NCBI GenBank assembly: GCA_963757945.1
Contig: CAVWTN010000002.1
Location: 1,240,001 to 1,304,000, forward strand
Source of the DNA: CAVWTN01 sp963757945
GTDB taxonomy: Bacteria > Vulcanimicrobiota > Vulcanimicrobiia > Vulcanimicrobiales > Vulcanimicrobiaceae
Length of the DNA: 64,000 nt
Reading direction: 5' to 3'
Numbering within the stretch: position 1 is the stretch's first letter; every line of letters begins with the position of its first letter. The position numbers and the translations under genes were made by a program. The notes beneath the pieces were generated by a model. The model saw only the letters and a program-made list of their open reading frames with translations. It did not search any database and had not been told where the DNA came from. Below, in pieces: positions 7,830 through 15,653 of the stretch.

Positions 7830-8995
7830 TCGGGCGCGGAACGTTCCTCGGCGGCGCGAGCGCGCTCGCTGCCGGCGCACTCGCGCGTTCGGCGAGCGCC
7901 GCTTTCGGCGATCAGGCGATGAACGCCGTGACGACGTTCGGCGTCGTCGCCCCGTTCACCGGCGACGATCTGCGCCTGGGCGAGCAGATCGGCAACGGCG
8001 TCCGCGCGGCGATCGACCAGGCGAACCTGATGCGCGGACCGCTCGACCGGGTCTTCGCGATGCGCACGTTCGACGATCAGAACACGCTCGCGACGGCGAT
8101 CGTCAACGCGCAATTCGCCTGCGACGACGCAAGCATCGCCTGCGTCATCGGCCACTTGAGCGGCACGATCACCGATGCGGTTTTGCGCACGTACGCGCTC
8201 GCCGGAATGCCCATCATCGTCCCCGCCGCGACGTTCGACCGGATCACCTCGCACAATTACCCTTACGTGTACCGCTTGACGACGAAGGATTCGACCGAAG
8301 GCCGGCTCGCGGCCAAGACGTTCGGCGCGGAGGTCAAGCCGAAGCAAGCCGTCGTGCTCAGCCAAGACGGCGATTACGGCTACGACGTCGCGATCGGCGC
8401 CGTGCAACAGTTGGACGCGGACAAGATTCCCGTTAAAGCGTTCACGTTCTCGTGGGACAAGGCGGATTTCGCGGCGATCGCGCGGCAGACGGTCGCGCTC
8501 GCACCCGACGTGGTGTTCCTCGCGGGGCTCGCGCGCGACATGGGACCGATCCTGCCGGCCCTGCGCGCGGCCGGCTACAAAGGCCCGTTCTACGCCTCGC
8601 AAGGCTTCTTCGATCAGCGAACGATCCTGAAATACGGCGCCGACGCCGAAGGGTTGACCGCCTCATCCTCGATGCCGCCGCTGGCACTGGCGCCCTCGGC
8701 GTTCCGCTTCCTCACGGATTTCGAATCGAGGTACGGCCAGATGTCGCCGCTCTCCGCATTCTCCTACGCCGCAACGCAAATCGCGATCGCGGCCTGCCGC
8801 CGCGTCGGCGCCGCCGACCGCGCCGCGGCCGCGCGTTCGCTCGCGCTCCCCTACGCCTACGATACGATCGCCGGCACGTTCCAGTTCGCGCCCGGCGGAG
8901 ATCCCTCCGATCCGAACGTCTATTTCTACACCGTCACGGGCGGAAAATGGAAGTACGCCCATGCCGCCCGCCCCTCGACCTTCGTCTTGAAATAG
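7826..8995 (+). CDS. Periplasmic (branched-chain amino acid type) ligand-binding protein
   Basis: A 389-residue protein starting at GTG 7826, which overlaps the UbiA stop (GTGA). An N-terminal signal (Gly-Arg-Gly-Thr-Phe-Leu-Gly-Gly followed by an Ala-rich core) precedes a type I periplasmic-binding fold: 'TFGVVAPFTGDDLRLGEQIGNG' is the usual first strand and helix of LivK-like proteins, and 'VVLSQDGDYGYDVAIGAVQQL' is the second lobe. No LivHMGF permease is next to it. Being third in a quinone operon is unusual for this family, so the ligand is uncertain; a role in sensing or carrying an aromatic precursor is only inference. Confidence 0.85.
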   Translation: MIGRGTFLGGASALAAGALARSASAAFGDQAMNAVTTFGVVAPFTGDDLRLGEQIGNGVRAAIDQANLMRGPLDRVFAMRTFDDQNTLATAIVNAQFACDDASIACVIGHLSGTITDAVLRTYALAGMPIIVPAATFDRITSHNYPYVYRLTTKDSTEGRLAAKTFGAEVKPKQAVVLSQDGDYGYDVAIGAVQQLDADKIPVKAFTFSWDKADFAAIARQTVALAPDVVFLAGLARDMGPILPALRAAGYKGPFYASQGFFDQRTILKYGADAEGLTASSSMPPLALAPSAFRFLTDFESRYGQMSPLSAFSYAATQIAIAACRRVGAADRAAAARSLALPYAYDTIAGTFQFAPGGDPSDPNVYFYTVTGGKWKYAHAARPSTFVLK

Positions 8996-8998
8996 GCG

Positions 8999-9148
8999 CT
9001 ACGGCGCGCGCTTGCCCACGCGCTCTTCCGGGGCGGCGCGCACGTGGTGCGGGACGGCGGCCGGCTCGGGTTCGTCGTCGAGATCCAGGCGGAAGCGCAA
9101 ACGGATGCCGCAGATGTTGAGCGTGAACGCCGTCGCGAAGTACGTCAT
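8999..9148 (-). CDS. 49-residue small protein, last gene of the peptide/ABC unit
   Basis: A short reading frame starting 2 bases after the permease stop codon, with GGAG about 8 bases upstream. Codon use is strongly G/C at third positions, as in neighbouring genes, which supports real coding. The protein starts MTYFATAFTLNICGIRLRF and continues with Asp/Glu-rich and then Arg-rich segments. I recognise no family. The N-terminus is amphipathic rather than a classical signal peptide. Its position suggests it is made with the transporter. Confidence 0.55.
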   Translation of the reverse strand: MTYFATAFTLNICGIRLRFRLDLDDEPEPAAVPHHVRAAPEERVGKRAP

Positions 9149-9150
9149 GT

Positions 9151-9987
9151 CTAGATCTCCAGGCGCTTCCAGCCGTAGGTCGCGATCGCCATGTAGAGAG
9201 CCGCGAGCAGCCACACGCAGGCGAGCTTCACGCCGAAATCGAGCGGCAGCAGGCGCACGAACTCGAGGACGGCCGGGCTCTGCTTGGCGTCGACGACGAT
9301 CGGCACGAAATACGCGAGCGGGTTCAGGTAGTTCAGCACGGCCACGAACAGGTCGTACGGGCTCCCCAGACGCGCGAAACCAAGCGGGACGAGCACGCCG
9401 CAGGCGGCGCACGCGAGCCCTTTGACGAGCCCGCCGCTCGCGGTATACCAGCTCGTCACCGCTTGCGCGAGGGCGTACGTCATGAACGCCGCGCCCAGGC
9501 CGAACGCCGCCATCGGGAATGCGAGCGGATCGAGGTACCAGAGTATATGCGTCCCTCTCGAGGTCGCCATCGAGAAGGCGACATAGAGCAACGTGCCGGC
9601 GAGCGTCAGCACGATCGCGACCGCGTCGACGGCGAGGAACGAGAGCACGAAGCGTTCGCGGCTGAGCGGGCGCGTCCAGGCGAGCGGCAAGTGCTCGCGC
9701 TGGCGATTCAACGAACTCCCCAGGATCGCGGCAACCAGCAACGCTCCAAACGTGACCGCATAGACGAGCACACTGACCGGGAGCGGGCCGGGGAGCGATG
9801 CGTGGTGGGGGTGTGCGGGCGTGGGAACCGGCGCGGGGCTGGTGGGATCCGTGTCGATCACGATGCCCACATGGTTCTGGCCGGGCACGAGAAAGCCGAC
9901 GATCAAGCCCAGCGCGTACACGCCGAGCAGGATCCCGAAATACCAGAGCAGCACGCGGCGGGCCCGCAAGAACTCGACGTACGCCAT
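9151..9987 (-). CDS. ABC transporter permease (ABC-2 type)
   Basis: A 278-residue membrane protein with about six hydrophobic segments. The first (residues about 15-35) is followed by a roughly 35-residue extracytoplasmic loop rich in Pro and His. A cytoplasmic 'LNRQREHLPLAWTRPLSRERF' segment matches the coupling region of ABC-2 permeases. The ATG overlaps the stop codon of the ATPase gene (TAATG), so the two form one transporter. The direction is probably export, as is usual for ABC-2 types; the cargo is unknown. Confidence 0.82.
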   Translation of the reverse strand: MAYVEFLRARRVLLWYFGILLGVYALGLIVGFLVPGQNHVGIVIDTDPTSPAPVPTPAHPHHASLPGPLPVSVLVYAVTFGALLVAAILGSSLNRQREHLPLAWTRPLSRERFVLSFLAVDAVAIVLTLAGTLLYVAFSMATSRGTHILWYLDPLAFPMAAFGLGAAFMTYALAQAVTSWYTASGGLVKGLACAACGVLVPLGFARLGSPYDLFVAVLNYLNPLAYFVPIVVDAKQSPAVLEFVRLLPLDFGVKLACVWLLAALYMAIATYGWKRLEI

Positions 9988-10889
9988 TATTTCTCTCCGG
10001 TCGGGGTGACGCGGTCGGGAGCGACCGCGCCCAGGAAGATGTCTTCCAAATTCAGATCCACGACGTCGACGCTGCGCGCGCCGAGCGCCGAAACGGTCTG
10101 CGCGACGGCCTCGCTCTCGCGTGAGACGTAAGCGCGCAACATGCGGCCGGAACGTTCGATGCGGCGCACGCGCGGGTCGGTCGCGAGCCCGTTGAGGCTC
10201 GGCAGTTCGCCCTCGAAGAACCCTTCGACGACCTTCTCGTTCCCCTTGAGCGTATCGACGTCGCCGTCGAGCACGAGCTTGCCCTCCTTGAGGATCGCGA
10301 TGCGGTCGGCGGCGCGTTCGACTTGCGTGATCTGATGCGAGGAGAACAGCACGGTCGCGCCGCCTGCCGCGGCGTCGATGATCAGGTCGAGCACGTGCCG
10401 CTGCCGCACCGGATCCAAGCCGCTCGCCGGCTCGTCGAGCACGAGCAGCCGCGGCCGGATCGAAAATGCGAGCACGAGCGCGAGCGCCGTGTGCTGGCCC
10501 TTCGAGAGCGCCTTCACGCGCTTGCGCGGATCGAGTTCGAAGAGTTCGAGCAGCTCGCGGGCGCGGGCCGCGTCGTAGCTGCGGTAGGAGCGCCGGTTCA
10601 GCTCGAGGTGATCGGCGACCGTCAGCCATTCGTAGAGCGCGCTCTTTTCCGGCACGTACGCGAGATGCTCGAAGATCGCGGGCGTCAGCGGCGCGCCGTC
10701 GATCGCGATCCCACCGCCGCTCGGGCGGGCGAAGCCCAGCAGGCACTTGAACGTCGTCGTCTTGCCCGCGCCGTTGGGTCCGAGCAGCCCGCAGACCGAG
10801 CCTTCGGCAACCTCGAGCGTCAGATGCGACACGGCATCGACCGAGCCGTAACGTTTGGTTAGGTCGCGAATCGCGATCGGGACGCTCAC
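9987..10889 (-). CDS. ABC transporter ATP-binding protein
   Basis: A 300-residue ABC ATPase. It has a Walker A GPNGAGKTT at residues 37-45, a signature LSKGQ, a Walker B 'LLVLDEPASGLDP' and a switch His in 'VLFSSHQ'. The roughly 80 residues after the ATPase core form the C-terminal extension common in ABC-2 exporter ATPases. It overlaps the regulator gene upstream by 4 bases and the permease downstream, giving one operon. Confidence 0.93.
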   Translation of the reverse strand: MSVPIAIRDLTKRYGSVDAVSHLTLEVAEGSVCGLLGPNGAGKTTTFKCLLGFARPSGGGIAIDGAPLTPAIFEHLAYVPEKSALYEWLTVADHLELNRRSYRSYDAARARELLELFELDPRKRVKALSKGQHTALALVLAFSIRPRLLVLDEPASGLDPVRQRHVLDLIIDAAAGGATVLFSSHQITQVERAADRIAILKEGKLVLDGDVDTLKGNEKVVEGFFEGELPSLNGLATDPRVRRIERSGRMLRAYVSRESEAVAQTVSALGARSVDVVDLNLEDIFLGAVAPDRVTPTGEK

Positions 10890-11299
10890 GCTCCCTCCTC
10901 CTCTTTAGCAGGCTGGTACCAGCGTTCGAGCGCGGACTCGAACAGCACGGACAGGTCCGCCCGGTCGATACCGAGCGAACGGGCTTCACGCACGGCGTCC
11001 GAAAGCGCCGCCAGAGCAACCTCCGAAACGGCTTGCTTCGCGTCCGCGGCGGTGCCGTCGCTGCGCACGAACGAACCGCGGCCGGGGCTCGTCTCGATGA
11101 CGCGCTCCCGTTCCAGATCGCGGTAGGCGCGCGCGACGGTGTTCGGATTGACGGTCAGCGAAAGCGCCAGCGCCTTGACCGTCGGAAGCTGCTCGCCGGG
11201 GGCGAGCGATCCGAGGGCGACCATGCGTTTCACTTGTTCCGTCAACTGTAAATAGATTGGGACCCCGCTGCGGGGATCGACCGTAAAAATTGCTGGCAT
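10886..11299 (-). CDS. GntR-family repressor, YtrA-like
   Basis: A 137-residue regulator. The N-terminal winged helix-turn-helix is clear ('GVPIYLQLTEQVKRMVALG', then 'LPTVKALALSLTVNPNTVARAY', then 'GRGSFV'). The effector part is only about 50 residues, as in the YtrA subfamily, which typically controls adjacent ABC transporters. A palindrome overlapping the operon promoter (11547-11562) is the obvious operator, so this is most likely an autorepressor of the peptide/ABC unit. The inducer is unknown; YtrA relatives respond to cell-wall-active agents. Confidence 0.9.
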   Translation of the reverse strand: MPAIFTVDPRSGVPIYLQLTEQVKRMVALGSLAPGEQLPTVKALALSLTVNPNTVARAYRDLERERVIETSPGRGSFVRSDGTAADAKQAVSEVALAALSDAVREARSLGIDRADLSVLFESALERWYQPAKEEEGA

Positions 11300-11308
11300 T
11301 GGCTTAGG

Positions 11309-11346
11309 CCGGAGTCTCCTCTCGGCACGCCGGGGGGAGACTCCGG
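11309..11346 (-). other. Perfect 11-bp hairpin between the 47-aa ORF and the GntR gene
   Basis: CCGGAGTCTCC (11309-11319) and its exact complement (11336-11346) flank a 16-base loop, inside the 78-base gap between the small ORF and the regulator. No U-tract follows, so it is not a standard terminator. It could be an RNA processing or stabilising element that sets the ratio of peptide to transporter. Confidence 0.6.
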
Positions 11347-11377
11347 GTCGGACCCACGGCGCGACGGTGCACTTCCC

Positions 11378-11521
11378 TTAGACCTTGACGCCCCAGCCTT
11401 GGAAGAGGCCGCCGCTGCGCGGCGCGGGGATGACGGTCCGCCGGGTCTCGCCGGTCACCAGGGGATTCTTCTCGTCGATGTGGTGGTTCGCGGTGGGGGC
11501 TGCCGATTGCGGTGCGTACAT
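11378..11521 (-). CDS. 47-residue peptide, first gene of the GntR/ABC operon
   Basis: This ORF lies directly downstream of the operator-promoter. AAAGGA about 10 bases before the ATG is a good ribosome binding site, and 42 of 47 codons end in G or C, as expected for a real gene in this genome. The peptide begins MYAPQSAAPT, has a His-His-Ile-Asp-Glu-Lys centre and ends 'SGGLFQGWGVKV'. There is no signal peptide, no Cys and no membrane segment. I do not recognise a family. It may be an exported peptide, a ribosomally made precursor or a small partner of the transporter; the sequence does not decide between these. Confidence 0.6.
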   Translation of the reverse strand: MYAPQSAAPTANHHIDEKNPLVTGETRRTVIPAPRSGGLFQGWGVKV

Positions 11522-11546
11522 GGCGTTGCGTCCTTTCGTAATGTTT

Positions 11547-11589
11547 TACTAGTACACTAGTACAATAACACAATAGGACGGCATGTCAA
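11547..11589 (-). promoter_or_regulatory. Promoter and GntR operator of the peptide/ABC operon
   Basis: Read on the minus strand, TTGACA (11584-11589) and TATTGT (11562-11567) are spaced by 16 bases. A perfect inverted repeat TACTAGT-AC-ACTAGTA (11547-11562) begins at the end of the -10 box and covers the predicted transcription start. Its position suits repression by the GntR protein encoded in the operon. Confidence 0.72.
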
Positions 11590-11637
11590 GGCCCCGCTTC
11601 CGTGCCGGAAGCCCGGGCCGCCGCGGGCGGGCGGCGG

Positions 11638-13005
11638 CTAGCGGCTCGGGCCGGGTCCGGCGGTCAGGCGGGCGCCTTGTCCCGCCGCGTTCGCAAGCTG
11701 CGCGCGAAAGGGCTCCGCGGGCCTCGCGCGCCAGGCGGCCGAGAGTGAGAATTGCGCGCTGCGCCAGTACGGCGCGAAACGCCGCACGTCGACCCGGCGC
11801 TCGAGCCGGACGAACGGCTCCGGCGCGACGCTCACCACGGGAAGTTCACTTGCGGCGATCGCGTGCCTCACCCATGGATCGGGCGTGCGCCGGGTGACGA
11901 TGCGCTCCGCTCCGTGCGCTTGCGCGAACGCCGCGAGCGTTCGGTCGACCGGGCCGCGCAAAATCGTCGCACCGGATTCCAGCAAGCTCTCGTACACGAA
12001 CACGATCCGCTTGAGCGACCAGCGTTGCGCGCGCAGGCGCTTCTCATCGAAGATGTACGCGAGGGGCGCGCCCGGGGCCGCGGCCGCGAGCCCTGCGTCG
12101 AGCGCGAGAGCATCGTCGTGAAGCCAGACGATCGCGCGTTCCACGGGCTCGAGGCGACCTTCCGGGGGATCGGGCTCGACCGGCAATCTGAGGGATTCGA
12201 CGCGCTCGGCCGGCATGCGCCCGAACAGCTTGCGCGAGAGTTCGTCGTAGGACGCATCGAACGGGCAGCCGTCGCGTCCGTTCGGATCCTGCCCGCAGCG
12301 CGCTCCGCCGTAGCGTTCGAAATTGTCGCGCGTGAAGAAGTACGGCTTGTTCGAAAACGTGCTCGCCACCCATTGCCACGAGAGGTTGTTGCTGGCCGGG
12401 TCACCGTCGAGCAGATGCGTCAGAAAGAATTGCGCGCCGGCTTGCCAGCGCACGCGCCGCCAATGCACGAGCCAGGCGGCGAACCACGTGCGCCGCCGAT
12501 GGTGCAAGTACCCCGTCTCGACGAGATCGCGCACGATGCTGTCGATGCAGGGATGACCGGTCTTGCCGATTGCGACATCCCAGGGCAGATCCCACTCGTA
12601 ATCGTCCGGACCATACCCGGTCTTGTACGGCTCGAGATCCTCCCAGATGCGCGCTCCGGCGAGCTCGTACACGCGCTGCCAGTAATCGCGCCGAGCCAGC
12701 TCGTGCAAGAAGCCCTCTGCGCGCTCGTAGTTCGGTTCTTTTTGGCGCGCGCAATCGCGCACTTCGGCGAGGCTCACTAGCCCGTGCCGAAGATACGGCC
12801 CCAATTGCGTGCCGCCCCCGTCGACGTACCGGTGCGTGCCCGCGTAGCGTGCGGGCGAGATCGCTGCAAGCCGCACCAGCCCGGCGCGCCGCCCGCCGCG
12901 CGCCGCGCCGAGGCTCGCACCAAGTTCCACGGCGAATGGGAACTCGCCCGCGAGGTAACGGGCAAGATCATCGCGACCTGAGAAGGCCGTGCGCAGCGTT
13001 AGCAT
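11638..13005 (-). CDS. Photolyase/cryptochrome-like flavoprotein with reversed domain order
   Basis: A 455-residue protein. Residues about 65-235 match the FAD-binding helical domain of photolyases: 'LGPYLRHG', 'FLHELARRDYW', 'GKTGHPCIDSIVRDLVETGY', His-His-Arg-Arg at 168-171, 'DPASNNLSWQWVAST' and 'RDNFERYGG'. That domain is normally C-terminal. Here the alpha/beta antenna domain, which is normally N-terminal, follows it at about 288-400 ('AIVWLHDDALALDAGL', 'PLAYIFDEKRL', 'HGAERIVTRRTPDPWV'). The protein therefore looks circularly permuted or re-fused. It is predicted to be light-dependent, in DNA repair or signalling; loss of repair function is possible. It is the only gene on its strand here and has no clear operon partner. 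Confidence 0.85.
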   Translation of the reverse strand: MLTLRTAFSGRDDLARYLAGEFPFAVELGASLGAARGGRRAGLVRLAAISPARYAGTHRYVDGGGTQLGPYLRHGLVSLAEVRDCARQKEPNYERAEGFLHELARRDYWQRVYELAGARIWEDLEPYKTGYGPDDYEWDLPWDVAIGKTGHPCIDSIVRDLVETGYLHHRRRTWFAAWLVHWRRVRWQAGAQFFLTHLLDGDPASNNLSWQWVASTFSNKPYFFTRDNFERYGGARCGQDPNGRDGCPFDASYDELSRKLFGRMPAERVESLRLPVEPDPPEGRLEPVERAIVWLHDDALALDAGLAAAAPGAPLAYIFDEKRLRAQRWSLKRIVFVYESLLESGATILRGPVDRTLAAFAQAHGAERIVTRRTPDPWVRHAIAASELPVVSVAPEPFVRLERRVDVRRFAPYWRSAQFSLSAAWRARPAEPFRAQLANAAGQGARLTAGPGPSR

Positions 13006-13126
13006 CCCTCAGTCTTTACCCGTTGCGGCGGACGGACGTTGCCGAATCTCGGCGGGTGTGATGCAGAACGTTAAATCGGTCTCATTGCATCGGAACCCTT
13101 CCAACCGCTGTTTGGTTGAAGCGAGC

Positions 13127-14098
13127 ATGCACGCGATATTGATCGATTCACCCGGCGGCCCCGAGGCGCTACGCTACGGCGAAACACCCGTTCCGCAACC
13201 CGCTTCGGGCCAAGTGCTCGTCAAACTCGCCGCAAGCGGCGTCAACTTCATCGATTGCTATCACCGCAGCGGCCTCTATCCCGTCGCCCAAAAGCCGTTC
13301 ACGCCGGGGATGGAAGGGGCCGGGACGATCGAGGCGCTCGGCCCCGACGTCGAAGGCTTCGCACTCGGCGATCGCGTCGCGTATGCCTCGTCGATGGGAA
13401 GCTATGCCGAGTACGCCGCGGTCCCCGCGAAGGCCCTCGTGCGCGTGCCGCGCGACGTCGATCTCGCCGAAGCTGCAGCCCTGATGCTGCAAGGCATGAC
13501 CGCGCACTATCTCGCGCGGGACACGTTCCATCTCAAGCGCGGCGATACCGCGCTCGTGCACGCGGGCGCCGGCGGCGTCGGGCTGTTGCTCACGCAACTC
13601 GCGAAGCAGCGCGGCGCGACGGTGATCACGACGGTCTCGACGAGCGCGAAAGCCGAGATCTCGAAGGGCGCCGGCGCGGATCACGTGCTGAATTACACGC
13701 AGGTCGATTTCAAAGACGAGGTTCGCACGCTGACCGGCGGGCGCGGCGTCGACGTCGTGTACGATTCGGTAGGAAAGACGACGTTCGACAAGAGTCTCGA
13801 ATCGCTGCGGCCGCGCGGCTTGCTGGCGCTCTTCGGAGCGTCGAGCGGCCCCGTGCCGCCCTTCGAACTGCAACGGCTCGCAGCGAACGGTTCCTTGTTC
13901 ATCACGCGGCCGACGCTCTTCAACCACATCTCCGACCCGGCGGAACTGGCCGAACGCGCCCACGACCTGTTCGCGGCCGTCGCCTCGGGCGCGCTCAAAC
14001 TGCGCATCGAACACCGCTATCCGCTCGCAGAGGCAGCCCGCGCGCACGCGGACCTCGAGGCTCGCGCGACGACCGGCAAACTCTTGCTGATCCCCTAA
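13127..14098 (+). CDS. NAD(P)H:quinone oxidoreductase (zinc-independent MDR family)
   Basis: A 323-residue medium-chain dehydrogenase/reductase. The start at ATG 13127 matches the family N-terminus ('MHAILIDSPGGPEALRYGE'). Key features are 'GVNFIDCYHRSGLYP', 'PGMEGAGTIEALG' and the NAD(P)-binding Gly-rich loop in 'VHAGAGGVGLLLTQLAK' near residue 145-160. The catalytic-Zn ligands of alcohol dehydrogenases are absent, as in QOR/zeta-crystallin. It is expected to reduce quinones with one or two electrons in the cytosol. Confidence 0.9.
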   Translation: MHAILIDSPGGPEALRYGETPVPQPASGQVLVKLAASGVNFIDCYHRSGLYPVAQKPFTPGMEGAGTIEALGPDVEGFALGDRVAYASSMGSYAEYAAVPAKALVRVPRDVDLAEAAALMLQGMTAHYLARDTFHLKRGDTALVHAGAGGVGLLLTQLAKQRGATVITTVSTSAKAEISKGAGADHVLNYTQVDFKDEVRTLTGGRGVDVVYDSVGKTTFDKSLESLRPRGLLALFGASSGPVPPFELQRLAANGSLFITRPTLFNHISDPAELAERAHDLFAAVASGALKLRIEHRYPLAEAARAHADLEARATTGKLLLIP

Positions 14099-14173
14099 GC
14101 GCCTTCGAGCCGGCCGCGCCGCGGACGGCTCGTTCAGGCGGCGTTCAGCTTCTCCGTCTATCCTGCGCGTATC

Positions 14174-14710
14174 ATGAACGCTGAGAATCCCGGGGCTCCG
14201 CCCCACGCCCCAAGCGGCACGCGCGGTTGCGCGGGCCGCTGCAATCCCGATCGCGGCGCTTTCCTGCGCGCAACCGCCGTGGCCGCGTTCGCGGCGATCG
14301 CCGGCGCCGGGATGCCGCTTCCGGCCTGGGCGCAAGTCGCCGCAATTTCTCCCTCGCGCGCGAACGGCGACACGCTCTATTACCCGTTGCCTTCGAGGGA
14401 CGGCGTCCTGATCGACGAGCCGAACGACGTGGTCATCACGCGCGTGCAGCGCTCCGTCTCCGCGTTCTCGCTTGCCTGCCCGCATCGTTCGAGCGAGACC
14501 TTGCGCTGGCAAGAAGCGGACGGGATCTTCCTATGCCCCAAGCACAAGGCGGAATTCCGTCAAGACGGCGAGTTGATCCGCGGCAAGCCGGATCGTAGCA
14601 TGGACCGCTACGCCGTGCGCCGCGAAGGCGCGAGCATTGCCGTCGACACGCGCACGATCTACCAGGAAGATACCGACGCCCAGTGGGCCAAGGCCGTCAT
14701 CAACGCATAA
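14174..14710 (+). CDS. Exported Rieske [2Fe-2S] protein
   Basis: A 178-residue protein. A Tat-like signal (Asp-Arg-Gly-Ala-Phe-Leu-Arg, then an Ala-rich core to about residue 54) is followed by a Rieske domain with Cys102-x-His104 and Cys121-x2-His124, the standard ligands of a [2Fe-2S] cluster. The Cys-Pro-His-Arg form and small size resemble soluble or lipid-anchored Rieske ferredoxins rather than the cytochrome bc subunit. No cytochrome b gene is near. It probably accepts or donates electrons at the outer face of the membrane. The partner is unknown. Confidence 0.85.
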   Translation: MNAENPGAPPHAPSGTRGCAGRCNPDRGAFLRATAVAAFAAIAGAGMPLPAWAQVAAISPSRANGDTLYYPLPSRDGVLIDEPNDVVITRVQRSVSAFSLACPHRSSETLRWQEADGIFLCPKHKAEFRQDGELIRGKPDRSMDRYAVRREGASIAVDTRTIYQEDTDAQWAKAVINA

Positions 14711-14728
14711 CGAAGGCGGGAACGCCGC

Positions 14729-15646
14729 TCAGGCGGGATCCGCGAGGCTCATCCAGAGGTGCAGCACGGCGTACGCGCGCCAGGGGCGCCACGCTTGTGC
14801 GCGCGCTTCGATCGCGCGCGGATCCGCGCTGAGGCCCGCGCGCGTGAACGCGTTGCGCAGGCCGAGATCGCTCGCGGGGAACGCGTCGGGGTTTCGCAGC
14901 GCGCGCATCGCGATGTAGGCAGCCGTCCACGGCCCGATCCCCGGAAGCTCGAGGAGCGCTGCACAGGTCGCCTCGCATTCGGCGGTAGTGGGGCGCGCAG
15001 CGAGCGTCACGCGTCCCGCGACGACGGCCTCCGCGAGCGCGCGCAGCGCGCGGATGCGCGCGCCCGTGAGGCCAAGCCCGTCGAGGCCCGCGGACGCGAG
15101 TTCCGCAGCCGAGGGAAACGCATACGTCAGCGCGCCGTGCTGCCTGGCGAGCGGCGCACCGCAGCGCAGCACGAGGCGCCCCGCGAGCGTCCGCGCTCCG
15201 GCGACCGAGACTTGCTGCCCGAGGATCGCGCGCACCGCGAGTTCGAAGCCGTCGACCGCGCCCGGCACGCGCAATCCCGGCCGCCGCCGCACGCTCGGCG
15301 CGAGCAGCGGATCGCGCGCGAGCGCCGCGTCGATCGCGTGAGGATCGGCGTCGCAATCCAAGAGCGCGCGCAGCTTCCCTTCGAGCTCCGTTCGGTCGCG
15401 TTCGTCGAGCCCGGCCGCCGTGAATTCCGCCGCGGCTTCGTCAAACGCGACGAGTTCCACGACGGCCGACCCATGCGCGAGCCGCACGACCCGCTGATAC
15501 GTTTTTTCGGCCCCGCCGGCCGTCCCGCCGCGCGGACACTCGAAGGGCGATTCGACTCCGGGGATCGCCCTGCGCCGCAAGTACTCGAGCATGCTCGCGC
15601 GATCGTACGGCGGCGTGAACGCGAGACGCAACGGATCGCTCGCCAC
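14729..15646 (-). CDS. alkA: DNA-3-methyladenine glycosylase II (AlkA-like)
   Basis: A 305-residue base-excision enzyme. The N-terminal AlkA_N-like beta domain (about 1-110) precedes a helix-hairpin-helix glycosylase domain: 'ILGQQVSVAGARTLAGRLV', the hairpin LPGIGPWTAAY from residue 234, and the catalytic Asp260 in 'ASDLGLRNAF'. It removes alkylated purines from DNA. It starts about 7 bp after the stop of the efflux pump upstream on the same strand, so the two are likely co-transcribed. That promoter region is shared divergently with the SOS gene imuA. There is no Ada-like domain. Confidence 0.9.
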   Translation of the reverse strand: MASDPLRLAFTPPYDRASMLEYLRRRAIPGVESPFECPRGGTAGGAEKTYQRVVRLAHGSAVVELVAFDEAAAEFTAAGLDERDRTELEGKLRALLDCDADPHAIDAALARDPLLAPSVRRRPGLRVPGAVDGFELAVRAILGQQVSVAGARTLAGRLVLRCGAPLARQHGALTYAFPSAAELASAGLDGLGLTGARIRALRALAEAVVAGRVTLAARPTTAECEATCAALLELPGIGPWTAAYIAMRALRNPDAFPASDLGLRNAFTRAGLSADPRAIEARAQAWRPWRAYAVLHLWMSLADPA

Positions 15647-15653
15647 GCCGGGC

